This document shows positions 47,199-58,900 of a stretch of DNA of 64,000 bases, one piece after another. The notes under the pieces were generated by a model, which ran no database searches, was not told the origin of the DNA, and saw only the letters and a list, made by a program, of their open reading frames with translations. Origin of the DNA: Pseudomonas frederiksbergensis (lineage in GTDB: Bacteria > Pseudomonadota > Gammaproteobacteria > Pseudomonadales > Pseudomonadaceae); the NCBI RefSeq assembly GCF_003732275.1, contig NZ_MOBM01000013.1, positions 1 through 64,000 of the forward strand. Direction: 5' to 3'. A program made the translations under genes and the position numbers. Numbering within the stretch: position 1 is the first letter of the stretch; each line of letters opens with the position of its first letter.

Positions 47199-47432
47199 AT
47201 GGAGGACTCAGGCCGAAGAAAGCGTTTTTCCACGTCGAAAGGTAACGACGTATTGCGAGATTGGAGCGCTATCTATCACTTCAGGCGGGGGCTCCTGGCT
47301 GAAGTGCTCAATCTGAATCCGATAGTCGTAGTGTGTGGACACTTGATGGACGTAGTGAAAGAAGATCAAGTGGAAATGAATGACTTAGAAAACGCTGCCG
47401 CCTGGGTATTTAAAGGTTGTAGCCATAATTAA
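47199..47432 (+). CDS. Hypothetical small protein, uncertain
   Basis: 77 codons from ATG 47199, open to 47432 with acidic C-terminal VVKEDQVEMNDLENAAAWVF. No family recognised and the ribosome site is poor (GGGA, 3-4 nt away). It is divergent from the nuclease-like gene. It could be a cognate immunity or regulatory protein, or not a gene. Confidence 0.35.
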   Translation: MEDSGRRKRFSTSKGNDVLRDWSAIYHFRRGLLAEVLNLNPIVVVCGHLMDVVKEDQVEMNDLENAAAWVFKGCSHN

Positions 47433-47448
47433 AAATGAGGCTTACGTA

Positions 47449-48384
47449 ATGTCCGAGTTGATTCTGCATCATTACCCGACGTCCCCTTTCGCCGAAAAGG
47501 CCCGTTTGCTGCTGGGCTTCAAGGGGCTGTCCTGGCGCTCGGTGAATATCTCGCCGGTGATGCCCAAACCCGATCTGACGGCGCTGACCGGCGGCTACCG
47601 CAAGACGCCGGTATTGCAGATTGGTGCTGATGTCTATTGCGACACCGCGTTGATGGCTCGTCGCCTGGAACAGGAAAAAGCCTTGCCGGCGTTCTTCCCG
47701 GAAGGTCAGGAGATGATCACCGCAACCTTCGCGGCGTGGGCCGATTCGGTGGTGTTCCAGCATGCGGTCAGCCTGGTGTTCCAGCCGGCGTCGGTGGCGG
47801 TGCGCTTCGGCAAATTATCGCCGGAAGCGATCAAAGGGTTCCTGGCCGATCGCGCCGGATTGTTCAGCGGTGGCAGCGCCACACGGTTGTCCGCCGAACA
47901 GGCTCGGCATCAGTGGCCGACGATCATGGCGCGGCTGGAGCAGCAGCTTCAGCGCGAACAGGGCGACTTCCTGTTCGGCGAGCCGTCGATTGCCGACTTT
48001 GCCCTGGCCCACTCGTTGTGGTTCCTCAAAGCGACGCACGTGACGTCACCGTTGGTGGATGCTTATCCGGCCGTGTCGGCGTGGTTTGGCCGGGTGATGG
48101 GGTTTGGTCATGGCGCGTTCAGCGAGATGACTTCTGAGGAAGCGCTTGAAGTCGCGCGCAACGCCACACCGGCTGCGTTGCCGAATGAGCAGTTTGAGGA
48201 GCCAAACGGGTTCGAGGTTGGTCAGCAGGTGGTGATCGCTGCGACCGATTACGGCGTTGATCCTGTGGCGGGTGAATTGTTGTTTGCGGGTAGCGAAGAA
48301 TTGATTTTGCGTCGCGAGGATGAGCGGGCCGGCGTTGTGCATGTGCACTTTCCGCGCTTCGGGTTTCGCATCGAAGCGCGTTGA
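47449..48384 (+). CDS. Glutathione S-transferase family protein
   Basis: 311 residues. The N-terminal thioredoxin-like domain begins LILHHYPTSPFAEKARLLLGFKGL, with the conserved KTPVLQIG cis-Pro; the helical C-domain has FGEPSIADFALAHSLWFL (N-capping Asp). An extra C-terminal ~80 residues (VIAATDYGVDPVAGELLFAG) form a small beta domain found in some proteobacterial GSTs. Substrate unknown. Confidence 0.85.
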   Translation: MSELILHHYPTSPFAEKARLLLGFKGLSWRSVNISPVMPKPDLTALTGGYRKTPVLQIGADVYCDTALMARRLEQEKALPAFFPEGQEMITATFAAWADSVVFQHAVSLVFQPASVAVRFGKLSPEAIKGFLADRAGLFSGGSATRLSAEQARHQWPTIMARLEQQLQREQGDFLFGEPSIADFALAHSLWFLKATHVTSPLVDAYPAVSAWFGRVMGFGHGAFSEMTSEEALEVARNATPAALPNEQFEEPNGFEVGQQVVIAATDYGVDPVAGELLFAGSEELILRREDERAGVVHVHFPRFGFRIEAR

Positions 48385-48420
48385 TATTCTCTGACATGCT
48401 TTGGCGATAGGGAATCCGCC

Positions 48421-48495
48421 AAGATCGCAGCCTTCGGCAGCTCCTACATGGGATTGGTGTGCACCCTGTAGGAGCTGCCGAAGGCTGCGATCTTT
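48421..48495. repeat. Inverted repeat of the TAGGAGCTGCCGAAGGCTGCGATCTT family
   Basis: Arms 48421-48448 and 48468-48495, nearly perfect, between the convergent GST and glutaredoxin genes. Confidence 0.88.
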
Positions 48496-48507
48496 TGATC
48501 TTAAGGG

Positions 48508-48858
48508 CTATTTCAACGCAGCAAGAACCTGGTCCGGGTCATACCCGCGTATCAACGTCCCGTTCACATCGATCAGCGGAATCCCGCGTCCGCCCAGCGC
48601 CTCGTAGGCTTTGCGCGCCTGGGCATCTTTCCCGATATCGAATTCCTTGTACGGAATGCCCTTCTGGTCGAGAAAACGCCGGGTCAGCTTGCAGTAGCCG
48701 CACCAATCGGTGGCGTAGAGCACGACATTGGCCTTGGCCTGGGTCTGCTCGGACACCGCTTGCGAGGGGTGAAACACCCGCTCGATCTTGCCCCGGTTCT
48801 GGTAAACAACGACCACCAGCAAGATCAGCAGGCATTTCTTCAACACGCCGCCGAGCAT
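48508..48858 (-). CDS. Membrane-anchored glutaredoxin-like protein
   Basis: 116 residues. An N-terminal membrane segment (LKKCLLILLVVVVY, about 6-19) anchors a glutaredoxin domain with active site CGYC (53-56) and GIPLIDVNG. Likely a thiol-disulfide oxidoreductase with the domain on one face of the inner membrane. ATG 48858 overlaps the yejK stop by one base (TGATG). Confidence 0.85.
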   Translation of the reverse strand: MLGGVLKKCLLILLVVVVYQNRGKIERVFHPSQAVSEQTQAKANVVLYATDWCGYCKLTRRFLDQKGIPYKEFDIGKDAQARKAYEALGGRGIPLIDVNGTLIRGYDPDQVLAALK

Positions 48859-49862
48859 CAGTTGCGTCGCTTGAGCTGGTCGGTCAATTGGGTCGGCAGG
48901 CCTTTGATGATCAGCGTACCGGCTTCTTCGTCGTATTCGATCTTCGAGCCCAGCAGGTGCGCTTCGAAGCTGATGGACAAGCCCTCGGCGCGGCCGGTGA
49001 AGCGGCGGAACTGGTTCAGGGTGCGCTTATCCGCAGGGATCTCAGGCGACAGGCCGTAGTCCTTGTTGCGAATGTGATCGTAAAAGGCTTTCGGACGCTC
49101 TTCGTCGATCAGCTCGGACAATTCTTCCAGACCCATCGGCTCGCCCATTTTTGCCTGGCTGCTGGCGTAATCCACCAGGGTCTTGGTTTTTTCGCGCGCG
49201 GACTCCTCCGGCAGGTCTTCGCTTTCGACGAAGTCACTGAAGGCCTTGAGCAGGGTGCGGGTTTCGCCGGGGCCGTCGACGCCTTCCTGGCAGCCGATGA
49301 AGTCGCGGAAGTATTCCGAAACCTTCTTGCCGTTCTTGCCTTTGATGAACGAGATGTACTGCTTGGACTGTTTGTTGTTCTGCCACTCGGAGACGTTGAT
49401 CCGCGCTGCCAGGTGCAACTGGCCAAGGTCCAGGTGTCGCGAAGGGGTCACGTCCAGCTGATCGGTCACTGCCACGCCTTCACTGTGGTGCAGCAGGGCG
49501 ATGGCGAGGTAATCGGTCATGCCCTGCTGGTAATGAGCAAACAGCACGTGGCCGCCCACAGAGAGGTTCGACTCTTCCATCAGCTTTTGCAGATGTTCCA
49601 CCGCCACCCGGCTGAAGGCTGTGAAGTCTTTACCGCCGTCGAGGTATTCCTTCAGCCAGCCGCTGAACGGATGCGCCCCGGACTCGGCATGGAAGAAACC
49701 CCAGGCCTTGCCTTGTTTGGCGTTGTAGCTCTCGTTGAGGTCGGCAAGCATGTACTCGATGGCGCTGGACTCGGCCAGTTCGGAATCGCGGGCATGAAGA
49801 ACTGCGGGTGTGCCGTCGGGTTTTTTGTCGATCAGGTGGACGATGCAATGACGGATCGGCAT
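48858..49862 (-). CDS. yejK: Nucleoid-associated protein YejK/NdpA
   Basis: 334 residues matching the full YejK family ([49 protein letters not shown]). A nucleoid-associated protein of unclear detailed function. It is divergent from the HU gene hupN and translationally linked to the glutaredoxin-like gene. Confidence 0.93.
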   Translation of the reverse strand: MPIRHCIVHLIDKKPDGTPAVLHARDSELAESSAIEYMLADLNESYNAKQGKAWGFFHAESGAHPFSGWLKEYLDGGKDFTAFSRVAVEHLQKLMEESNLSVGGHVLFAHYQQGMTDYLAIALLHHSEGVAVTDQLDVTPSRHLDLGQLHLAARINVSEWQNNKQSKQYISFIKGKNGKKVSEYFRDFIGCQEGVDGPGETRTLLKAFSDFVESEDLPEESAREKTKTLVDYASSQAKMGEPMGLEELSELIDEERPKAFYDHIRNKDYGLSPEIPADKRTLNQFRRFTGRAEGLSISFEAHLLGSKIEYDEEAGTLIIKGLPTQLTDQLKRRN

Positions 49863-50258
49863 GGGCTTCTCGGCTGGTTGAAGAGAGGAGGGCGTGCTCC
49901 CCCGAAAAAGCGCTCAGTGTACCGCAACCACTGGTTTTGGCGTGGTGCCAAGGGCAATTTGCAGCTGTCCGCCGGCCCTTATGCAGTTTTTTGCCGATTT
50001 AGAGCAATAAAGCTGACCAAATGGGTAGCTAGAGGCGGATATTTCCCCGTCTCTGTGCTAGTTTTGCCCGGTCTTACGCGAAGTCACTGCGTTAAGCGTG
50101 CATTCAGCATTTGTCAGGTCGAACCAAACCCTGATTTCGGTATCTATAACCCCGACTCGTCGTGGTTATGGCCGAGGGTGCCAGATCCAGAAGATCGGGC
50201 TCGATGGCTGACACTGCACTCTGCAATCCATATGAATTTGATAGGGAAGGAACATTAC
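49863..50258. other. 396-bp divergent intergenic region (yejK / hupN)
   Basis: No gene. It must hold both promoters. A TTGTCA (50111-50116) and a CTATAA (50144-50149) are seen but their spacing is not canonical, so I do not call a promoter. GGGAAGGAACA provides the hupN ribosome site. Confidence 0.5.
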
Positions 50259-50540
50259 ATGGCTCTTACTAAAGACCAACTGATCGCCGACATCGCTGAA
50301 GCTATCGACGCGCCAAAAACCACCGCGCGTAACGCTCTGGACCAACTGGGCCAAATCGTTGCTGATCAGCTGGAAAACGGCGGCGAAATCACCCTGCCAG
50401 GTATCGGCAAGCTGAAAGTGACTGAGCGTCCTGCCCGTACCGGCCGCAACCCTTCGACTGGCGCTGCCATCGAAATCGCTGCCAAGAAAGTTATCAAGCT
50501 GGTTGTGGCCAAAGGCCTGACCGACGCTGTTAACAAGTAA
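50259..50540 (+). CDS. hupN: HU-family nucleoid protein HupN
   Basis: 93 residues from ATG 50259. MALTKDQLIADIAEAIDAPK, GEITLPGIGKLKV and RPARTGRNPSTGAAIEI are the HU fold with the DNA-intercalating beta-arm (RNPxTG). It is the HupN-type of Pseudomonas HU. Strong terminator follows. Short gene with high expression expected. Confidence 0.95.
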   Translation: MALTKDQLIADIAEAIDAPKTTARNALDQLGQIVADQLENGGEITLPGIGKLKVTERPARTGRNPSTGAAIEIAAKKVIKLVVAKGLTDAVNK

Positions 50541-50548
50541 GACTTGTT

Positions 50549-50590
50549 AAAAAAAACCGTGCACCGGAGCAATCCGGGCACGGTTTTTTT
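50549..50590 (+). terminator. Terminator of hupN
   Basis: AACCGTGC-A-CCGG / CCGG-GCACGGTT stem with one bulge, flanked by A and T runs of seven or more. Confidence 0.92.
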
Positions 50591-50634
50591 GTGTCTGCGA
50601 TTTGGACGATTGACCTGCAACACCTCTAAACCAA

Positions 50635-50724
50635 TGTGGGAGCGAGCCTGCTCGCGATAGCTGCATGTCAGTTAACGATGATGTCGACTGATGCACCGCC
50701 ATCGCGAGCAGGCTCGCTCCCACA
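50635..50724. repeat. Pseudomonas REP pair (inverted)
   Basis: Units 50635-50657 and 50702-50724, perfect complements. Confidence 0.93.
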
Positions 50725-50757
50725 TTTGATTTTTCGCAGCTCAGGACCAACCGTTAC

Positions 50758-51780
50758 TCAGCTTTTACGCGCCCAACGTTCGCGCCAGACCTGCTGTTCG
50801 TTTTTAGTCTGGAAAGTCCAGGCGACGAATCGGCTTTGCTTCTGCCCTTGGGACATTTCCACAACCTGGCTTTCCAATACGCCGGCCTTTTTCAGCGCAG
50901 TCTGGATCGCAGGCAGGTTCGAGGCTTTCGAGACCAGGGTGCTGAACCAAAGCACTTTGTGTTGAAAATGCGCGCTCTCGGCGATCAGTTGCGTCACAAA
51001 CCGTGCTTCGCCGCCTTCACACCACAATTCGGCCGATTGACCGCCAAAGTTCAGCACCGGCAGTTTGCGTTTTGGGTCGGCGCGGCCCAGCGCGCGCCAT
51101 TTACGCTCGCTGCCCTTGGTTGCCTCGTCCATCGAGGCGTGGAACGGCGGGTTGCACATGGTCAGGTCAAAGCGTTCGCCGGGCTCGAGCAGGCCCAGCA
51201 GAATGTGCTTGGGATTGCTTTGCTGGCGCAGCTGGATGGCTTTGTTCAGCCCGTTGGACTGGACGATGGCTTTGGCGGCGGCCACGGCCGTCGGGTCGAT
51301 TTCCGAGCCGAGGAAGTGCCAGCGGTAGTCACTGTAGCCGATCAACGGATAGACGCAGTTGGCGCCCATGCCGATATCGAGCACCTTGACCGGCGCACCG
51401 CGAGGAATCTCGCCGTCGTTGACGCTGGCCAGCAGGTCGGCCAGGAAGTGTACGTAGTCAGCGCGACCCGGCACCGGTGGGCACAGGTAATCGGCCGGGA
51501 TGTCCCAATGGGCAATGCCGTAGAACGACTTGAGCAGCGCCCGGTTGAACACCCGAACCGCGTCCGGGCTGGCGAAGTCGATGCTTTCCTTGCCATACGG
51601 GTTGATGATCACGAACTTCGCCAGTTCCGGCGTGGTTTTGATCAGCGCCGGGAAGTCGTAACGACCCTGGTGGCGATTGCGCGGATGCAGGCTGGCCTTC
51701 TCGCGGGGTTCCACGGCTTTGGCCGGGGTAGCAGAGTCAGGCTTCTTGCGCGCAGGTCTTGGTGTGCGGGGGGCGTTCAT
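50758..51780 (-). CDS. rlmF: 23S rRNA (adenine-1618-N6)-methyltransferase RlmF
   Basis: 340 residues from ATG 51780. Basic Pro/Lys-rich N-terminus (~40 residues), then a SAM-binding [16 protein letters not shown] motif and the N6-adenine methylase NPPF motif (CNPPFHAS). Methylates A1618 of 23S rRNA. Upstream in-frame codons to 51867 are not family-like. Isolated gene between REP pairs. Confidence 0.92.
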   Translation of the reverse strand: MNAPRTPRPARKKPDSATPAKAVEPREKASLHPRNRHQGRYDFPALIKTTPELAKFVIINPYGKESIDFASPDAVRVFNRALLKSFYGIAHWDIPADYLCPPVPGRADYVHFLADLLASVNDGEIPRGAPVKVLDIGMGANCVYPLIGYSDYRWHFLGSEIDPTAVAAAKAIVQSNGLNKAIQLRQQSNPKHILLGLLEPGERFDLTMCNPPFHASMDEATKGSERKWRALGRADPKRKLPVLNFGGQSAELWCEGGEARFVTQLIAESAHFQHKVLWFSTLVSKASNLPAIQTALKKAGVLESQVVEMSQGQKQSRFVAWTFQTKNEQQVWRERWARKS

Positions 51781-51873
51781 GGGCGTTGTCGATTCGGGTA
51801 TGGCTAAAAGTGGCGGGTATTGTCCCACATCCAGCCGTTGTGAACCCAATTGTGACAAACAGCGCAATCCCCC

Positions 51874-51963
51874 TGTGGGAGCGAGCCTGCTCGCGATGGC
51901 GGCGAAACAGGCGACATCAATGTTGAATGTTATGGCCTCATCGCGAGCAAGCCCGCTCCCACA
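51874..51963. repeat. Pseudomonas REP pair (inverted, mixed variants)
   Basis: Left unit 51874-51896 is the GAGCCTGCTC form, right unit 51941-51963 the AAGCCCGCTC form, so their pairing is imperfect. Confidence 0.88.
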
Positions 51964-51997
51964 AGGGATTTGTGGTGTAGGGGGAAAGTGATGGGCA

Positions 51998-52030
51998 CAA
52001 AAAAGGAGGCCGTTGCGGGCCTCCCTTTTT
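51998..52030 (-). terminator. Terminator of valS
   Basis: GGAGGCC / GGCCTCC stem with A6 on the left side, giving a U tail on the minus-strand transcript, just after the valS stop. Confidence 0.88.
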
Positions 52031-52045
52031 CATTGCACTTTGCCG

Positions 52046-54892
52046 TTACAGGCTGGCAATCCGCGCATGCTGCTCGGCCAGCTTGCCCAAAGCCTGTTCA
52101 GCTTCGGCCAGTTTGGCGCGTTCCTTCTCGATGACTTCGGCCGGGGCCTTGTCGACGAAACCGGCGTTGGACAGCTTGCCGCCCACCCGCTGAACTTCGC
52201 CCTGCAGACGCAGGATTTCCTTGTCCAGACGTGCCAGCTCGGCGTCCTTGTCGATCAGACCGGCCATCGGCACCAGCACTTCCATCTCGCCAACCAGTGC
52301 AGTGGCGGACAGCGGTGCTTCTTCGCCGGCCTTCAGAACGGTGATCGATTCCAGACGCGCCAGCTTCTTCAGCAGCGCTTCGTTCTCGGTGAGACGGCGC
52401 TGATCTTCGGCGCTGACGTTTTTCAGGAACAGGTTCAGGGGCTTGCCTGGACCGATGTTCATTTCGCCACGGATGTTACGCGTGCCGAGCATCAGGCCCT
52501 TGAGCCATTCGATATCGTCTTCGGCGCCCTGATCAATGCGTGCTTCGTTGGCCACTGGCCAAGGTTGCAGCATGATCGTCTTGCCTTCGATACCGGCCAG
52601 CGGCGCGACGCGTTGCCAGATTTCTTCTGTGATGAACGGCATGAACGGGTGCGCCAGACGTAGCGCGACTTCCAGCACTCGAACCAGCGTGCGGCGAGTG
52701 CCGCGCTGACGTTCGACCGGTGCATTTTCGTCCCACAGCACAGGCTTGGACAGTTCCAGGTACCAGTCGCAATACTGGTTCCAGATGAACTCGTACAAGG
52801 CTTGTGCGGCCAGGTCGAAACGGAACTGATCGAGCTGACGAGTCACTTCGGCTTCGGTGCGTTGCAGCTGCGAAATGATCCAGCGATCTGCCAGGGACAG
52901 CTCGTAGGCTTCGCCGTTCTGACCGCAGTCTTCGCCCTTGTCCAGCACGTAGCGCGCAGCGTTCCAGATCTTGTTGCAGAAATTGCGATAGCCTTCGACG
53001 CGGCCCATGTCGAACTTGATGTCACGACCGGTGGACGCCAGCGAGCAGAACGTGAAGCGCAGGGCGTCGGTGCCATAACTGGCGATGCCGTCGGCGAACT
53101 CGTCGCGGGTCTGCTTCTCGATCTTCTTCGCCAGTTTCGGCTGCATCATGCCGGAGGTGCGTTTCTGCACCAGCTCTTCCAGCTCGATGCCGTCGATGAT
53201 GTCCAGCGGGTCCAGGACGTTGCCCTTGGACTTGGACATCTTCTGGCCCTGGCCATCACGTACCAGACCGTGCACATAAACGGTCTTGAACGGAACCTGC
53301 GGTGTGCCGTCTTCGTTTTTCACCAAGTGCATGGTGAGCATGATCATCCGGGCAACCCAGAAGAAAATGATGTCGAAACCGGTCACCAGCACGTCGGTGG
53401 AGTGGAATTTCTTCAGGAACTCGGTCTGCTCCGGCCAGCCGAGCGTGGAGAAAGTCCACAGGCCCGAACTGAACCAGGTGTCGAGTACGTCGTTGTCCTG
53501 TTGCAGCGCAACGTCCGGGCCAAGGTTGTGCTTGGCACGTACTTCGGCTTCGTCGCGACCGACGTAGACCTTGCCCGACTCGTCGTACCAGGCCGGAATC
53601 CGGTGGCCCCACCACAGCTGACGGCTGATGCACCAATCCTGGATGTCGCGCATCCACGAGAAGTACATGTTTTCGTATTGTTTTGGCACGAACTGAATGC
53701 GGCCGTCTTCAACCGCAGCGATGGCCGGCTCGGCCAATGGCTTGGTGGAGACGTACCACTGGTCGGTCAGCCACGGCTCGATGATGGTGCCGGAGCGGTC
53801 GCCTTTCGGTACTTTCAGGGCGTGATCGTCGACGCTGACCAGCAGGCCGGCGGATTCGAATGCAGCCACGATCTGTTTGCGCGCTTCGAAACGGTCCAGG
53901 CCGGCGTATTCGGCTGGAAGCTTGCCGTCGATTTCGGTGTTCAGCGTGCCGTCCAGGTTGAACACCTGGGCTGCGGACAGAACATTGGCATTCTTGTCGA
54001 AGATGTTCAGCAGCGGCAGGTTGTGGCGCTTGCCGACTTCGTAGTCGTTGAAATCGTGGGCCGGGGTGATTTTCACGCAACCGGTGCCGAATTCAGGATC
54101 GCAGTAATCGTCGGCGATGATCGGGATGCGGCGGCCAACCAGCGGCAGCTCGACAAATTTGCCGATCAGGGCTTTGTAGCGTTCATCGTTCGGGTTTACG
54201 GCCACGGCGGCGTCGCCGAGCATGGTTTCCGGACGCGTGGTCGCGACGATCAGGTAATCCTTGCCTTCAGCGGTTTTGGCGCCATCGGCCAGCGGGTACT
54301 TCAGGTTCCACAGGAAACCTTTCTCGTCGTGGTTTTCCACTTCGAGGTCGGAAATCGCCGTGTGCAGCTTGGTGTCCCAGTTGACCAGACGCTTGCCGCG
54401 GTAGATCAGGCCGTCTTCGTGCAGGCGCACGAACGCTTCCTTAACCGCTTCCGAGAGGCCGTCATCCATGGTGAAGCGCTCACGGCTCCAGTCCACGGAC
54501 GAGCCGAGGCGGCGGATCTGACGGCTGATGTTGCCGCCGGACTGATCCTTCCACTCCCAGACTTTCTCGAGGAATTTCTCGCGGCCCAGATCATGGCGAT
54601 TCTGGCCTTGGGCTTCGAGTTGACGCTCCACCAGCATTTGCGTGGCGATACCGGCGTGGTCGGTACCCGGCTGCCACAGGGTGTTGCGACCCTGCATGCG
54701 GCGGAAACGGATCAGGGCGTCCATGATCGCGTTGTTGAAGCCGTGACCCATGTGCAGGCTGCCGGTGACGTTCGGCGGTGGGATCATGATGGTGTAGGAC
54801 TCGCCCGCGCCTTGCGGGGCGAAGTAATTCTCAGACTCCCAGGTGTTGTACCAGGAAGTTTCAATGGCGTGCGGCTGGTAGGTCTTATCCAT
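52046..54892 (-). CDS. valS: Valyl-tRNA synthetase
   Basis: 948 residues, full length. Class I HIGH-type motif HMGH (47-50) after PPPNVTG, KMSKS near residue 551-555, editing (CP1) domain between, and the C-terminal tRNA-binding coiled coil ([20 protein letters not shown]). Charges tRNA-Val. Last of pepA-holC-orf-valS, although a REP pair and 215 bases separate it from the preceding gene. Confidence 0.97.
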   Translation of the reverse strand: MDKTYQPHAIETSWYNTWESENYFAPQGAGESYTIMIPPPNVTGSLHMGHGFNNAIMDALIRFRRMQGRNTLWQPGTDHAGIATQMLVERQLEAQGQNRHDLGREKFLEKVWEWKDQSGGNISRQIRRLGSSVDWSRERFTMDDGLSEAVKEAFVRLHEDGLIYRGKRLVNWDTKLHTAISDLEVENHDEKGFLWNLKYPLADGAKTAEGKDYLIVATTRPETMLGDAAVAVNPNDERYKALIGKFVELPLVGRRIPIIADDYCDPEFGTGCVKITPAHDFNDYEVGKRHNLPLLNIFDKNANVLSAAQVFNLDGTLNTEIDGKLPAEYAGLDRFEARKQIVAAFESAGLLVSVDDHALKVPKGDRSGTIIEPWLTDQWYVSTKPLAEPAIAAVEDGRIQFVPKQYENMYFSWMRDIQDWCISRQLWWGHRIPAWYDESGKVYVGRDEAEVRAKHNLGPDVALQQDNDVLDTWFSSGLWTFSTLGWPEQTEFLKKFHSTDVLVTGFDIIFFWVARMIMLTMHLVKNEDGTPQVPFKTVYVHGLVRDGQGQKMSKSKGNVLDPLDIIDGIELEELVQKRTSGMMQPKLAKKIEKQTRDEFADGIASYGTDALRFTFCSLASTGRDIKFDMGRVEGYRNFCNKIWNAARYVLDKGEDCGQNGEAYELSLADRWIISQLQRTEAEVTRQLDQFRFDLAAQALYEFIWNQYCDWYLELSKPVLWDENAPVERQRGTRRTLVRVLEVALRLAHPFMPFITEEIWQRVAPLAGIEGKTIMLQPWPVANEARIDQGAEDDIEWLKGLMLGTRNIRGEMNIGPGKPLNLFLKNVSAEDQRRLTENEALLKKLARLESITVLKAGEEAPLSATALVGEMEVLVPMAGLIDKDAELARLDKEILRLQGEVQRVGGKLSNAGFVDKAPAEVIEKERAKLAEAEQALGKLAEQHARIASL

Positions 54893-55008
54893 GCGCGGCG
54901 GGACCCTATTGGCATTTATTCAGGAAAAGCCGGCAAGTATAGCGGGGCGTGGGGCGTAGGGCGAGCAGGTGCAGACAGGGCGCTTGATCAATTACAGCGC
55001 AGATCAAA

Positions 55009-55094
55009 TGTGGGAGCGAGCCTGCTCGCGATGCAGGCGCCGCGGTCTATCAGGGAACCGAGGTGATGCTATCGCGAGCAGGCTCGCTCCCACA
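55009..55094. repeat. Pseudomonas REP pair (inverted) upstream of valS
   Basis: Units 55009-55031 and 55072-55094, in the gap between the 129-residue protein gene and valS. Confidence 0.92.
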
Positions 55095-55107
55095 GGGGGG
55101 GTGGTGT

Positions 55108-55497
55108 TTATTCGTACTGACTGAGCAACCGTTCCATCCGCGCATCAAGACGGCGTTTGATTTCGGTTTCGATGTGCGGGGCGAAGTCGTCGATCACGTC
55201 TTGCATGATCAATAGCGCGGCGGCGCGCAGTTCGCTGTCCAGGTGCAGCAGGGCGTCGGGGCCTTTACTGGCGGCAGGCGACGGTTGCGCGGCTGGGGCG
55301 GGTGGTGGTGTGGTTTCGACCGGTTGCGGCGCATTGCCGACCGTGTCGAACAGCATGGGAATCTGTTCCTGATCACCTTCAATGACCGTATCGGTCAGCA
55401 AGGGCGGTTGCAGGTTGTCATCGCCGAGCAGTTGGCGGATCGACTCGAGGTCATCCAGCAGATGCGCGGAATTTTGCTGCGGTTTTGGAGTGTCCAT
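55108..55497 (-). CDS. Hypothetical protein between holC and valS
   Basis: 129 residues. N-terminal DLESIRQLLGDD, a Pro/Ala-rich middle, and a C-terminal helical segment (DSELRAAALLIMQDVIDDFAPHIETEIKRRL). It lies 8 bases after holC in the pepA-holC-valS neighbourhood, a position where pseudomonads carry a conserved short protein. A link to DNA polymerase III is only suggested by position. Confidence 0.75.
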   Translation of the reverse strand: MDTPKPQQNSAHLLDDLESIRQLLGDDNLQPPLLTDTVIEGDQEQIPMLFDTVGNAPQPVETTPPPAPAAQPSPAASKGPDALLHLDSELRAAALLIMQDVIDDFAPHIETEIKRRLDARMERLLSQYE

Positions 55498-55505
55498 CGG
55501 AATGC

Positions 55506-55934
55506 TCAGAGTCGCTGTAAACGGTGATCTTGCAGAGGATAGCCCTGTTCGCGGTAGAAACGGAAACTCTCCCGCGCAGCCGAACGAATCGTCGGATCTT
55601 CCACCACCACTTCCGCCACGCGGGCGAACTGTTTGGCAAATACCGGGACTTTCAGGTCGAGATTGACCAGCAGATCCTGATGCTGACCGCAGTCATCGCC
55701 AAGACCCAGGACAATCAAACCCTCCGGCTCGCTTTCAGCGGGACCGTGGGGCACGAAGCTTTCGCCCTTGAAGGCCCACAAACGTGCATCGAGATCGTCA
55801 CGCTGGACGGCATCGCTGCAGTGCAGGTAAATGCGGTGGCCCATGCGCCAGGCTTTTTCGGTGAGCTTGCAGGCGAAATCCAGCCGTGCCGAAGGGTCGG
55901 CGCTGGGCAGGATATAGAAGTCGACTTTGGTCAT
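55506..55934 (-). CDS. holC: DNA polymerase III chi subunit
   Basis: 142 residues from ATG 55934. MTKVDFYILPSADPSARLDFACKLTEKAWRMGHRIYLHC and PVFAKQFARVAEVV match HolC. It links the clamp loader to SSB via psi. Eight bases separate its stop from the following hypothetical gene; pepA is upstream. Confidence 0.94.
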   Translation of the reverse strand: MTKVDFYILPSADPSARLDFACKLTEKAWRMGHRIYLHCSDAVQRDDLDARLWAFKGESFVPHGPAESEPEGLIVLGLGDDCGQHQDLLVNLDLKVPVFAKQFARVAEVVVEDPTIRSAARESFRFYREQGYPLQDHRLQRL

Positions 55935-55994
55935 TGCGGTTCCTGAGCCCTGAGCGGCGCCACTAGTAAGTGGCACCGCTCGGGGTCATCGGTT

Positions 55995-57500
<1,506 letters not shown>

Positions 57501-57662
57501 TTAATGGTCAAAGTGCGCGACGCGCAGAGGCTTGCTTATAAATAGAAAGACGCAGGTCGCAGTGCCAGCGACAAAGGCCGCAGTTTGAACCTCGCTACCG
57601 GCGCCTGACAACCCTCGGTCGTGCGAACTTCGGTGGTTCAGGTGTCTGCTTGAGCGTGCGCA

Positions 57663-57691
57663 GTGACAGGCGCACCCAATCACAGGATAAT
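57663..57691 (+). promoter_or_regulatory. Predicted sigma-70 promoter of lptFG
   Basis: GTGACA (57663-57668), 17-bp spacer, GATAAT (57686-57691); each element matches 5 of 6 consensus bases. Start expected near 57698, giving an ~85-base leader. The rest of the 296-bp pepA-lptF gap shows no other recognised signal. Confidence 0.6.
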
Positions 57692-57781
57692 GCGCCATCT
57701 TTTTCGGCGGCTCTGCCCTGCGGGCCGACCGATACGTTTGTTTGTTTGGCCGCTTAGCCTGACAACCCTGGAGTGTCTGGT

Positions 57782-58900
57782 TTGATTGTCTTCCGTTATC
57801 TATCCCGCGAAGTCCTGTTGACCTTGAGCGCCGTCAGCGCCGTGCTGCTGGTTATCATCATGAGCGGACGCTTTATCAAGTACCTCGCCCAGGCGGCCTC
57901 CGGCCTTCTGGATCCGGGGTCGCTGTTCCTGATCATGGGTTTCCGTCTGCCGGGTTTTCTGCAGTTGATCCTGCCTTTGGGGCTGTTTCTCGGCATCCTG
58001 CTGGCCTACGGTCGTCTGTACCTCGAGAGCGAAATGACTGTGCTGTCCGCCACCGGCATGAGCCAGCAGCGACTGTTTCGCATCACCCTGTTTCCGGCCA
58101 CGCTGGTTGCGCTGGTGGTGGCATGGTTGAGCCTGAGCCTGGCGCCACAGGGTGCCAACCAGTTCCAGTTGCTGCTGAACAAGCAGGACGCAATGACTGA
58201 GTTCGATACCCTCGAACCAGGCCGCTTCCAGGCCTTGCGCGACGGCACTCGAGTGACCTACACCGAACAACTGTCGGATGACCGCATCAACCTCGGCGGC
58301 GTATTCATTTCGCAGAAGAACATCAATTCCGATAAGAAGGATCGTGGAATTTCCGTGTTGGTGGCCGAGAAAGGGCGCCAGGAAATTCGCCCCGACGGTA
58401 ACCGCTACCTGATTCTCGACAACGGCTACCGCTACGACGGTAATCCGGGGCAGGCCGATTACCGTGCCATCAAATACGATGAGTACGGCGTATTGCTGCC
58501 CAAGCCGGACGTCAGTGACGAAGTCACCGATCGTGACGCGATGACCACCCGCTCTTTGCTGAGCAGTGATGACATCCGTTCGCGTACCGAACTGCAATGG
58601 CGTCTGTCTCTGCCGTTGCTGGTCTTCATCGTGACCCTGATGGCGGTGCCCCTGTCGCGGGTCAATCCGCGCCAGGGCCGTTTCCTCAAGCTGCTGCCGG
58701 CGATTCTTCTTTATATGGCTTACCTGACCATCCTGATTGCCGCTCGCGGCGCCCTCGAAAAGGGCAAGATCCCGGCGGCATTGGGCTTGTGGTGGGTGCA
58801 TGCGATCTTCCTGGCCATTGGCCTGGGCTTGCTGTATTGGGAGCCGCTGCGCTTGAAAATGGCGAGTCGCCGCAGTGCGCTGGAGGTGGCCCGTGGATAA
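57782..58900 (+). CDS. lptF: LPS export permease LptF
   Basis: 372 residues from TTG 57782, chosen because CTGGAG lies 8 nt upstream; a GTG 9 bases earlier overlaps that site. Starts LIVFRYLSREVLLTLSAV, has six helices and a periplasmic beta-jellyroll domain (about 130-270). Partner of LptG with the ATPase LptB; extracts LPS from the inner membrane. Overlaps lptG by 8 bases. Confidence 0.93.
   Translation: MIVFRYLSREVLLTLSAVSAVLLVIIMSGRFIKYLAQAASGLLDPGSLFLIMGFRLPGFLQLILPLGLFLGILLAYGRLYLESEMTVLSATGMSQQRLFRITLFPATLVALVVAWLSLSLAPQGANQFQLLLNKQDAMTEFDTLEPGRFQALRDGTRVTYTEQLSDDRINLGGVFISQKNINSDKKDRGISVLVAEKGRQEIRPDGNRYLILDNGYRYDGNPGQADYRAIKYDEYGVLLPKPDVSDEVTDRDAMTTRSLLSSDDIRSRTELQWRLSLPLLVFIVTLMAVPLSRVNPRQGRFLKLLPAILLYMAYLTILIAARGALEKGKIPAALGLWWVHAIFLAIGLGLLYWEPLRLKMASRRSALEVARG

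Noticed and set aside
41857..47432. Genomic island or prophage
   Set aside because: A toxin-antitoxin pair, small accessory genes and a phage-type nuclease fold are present, but no integrase, tRNA attachment site, flanking repeats or phage structural genes are seen.
52802..55066. 754-codon plus-strand open frame
   Set aside because: Antisense shadow of valS, a long GC-rich gene; no family resemblance.
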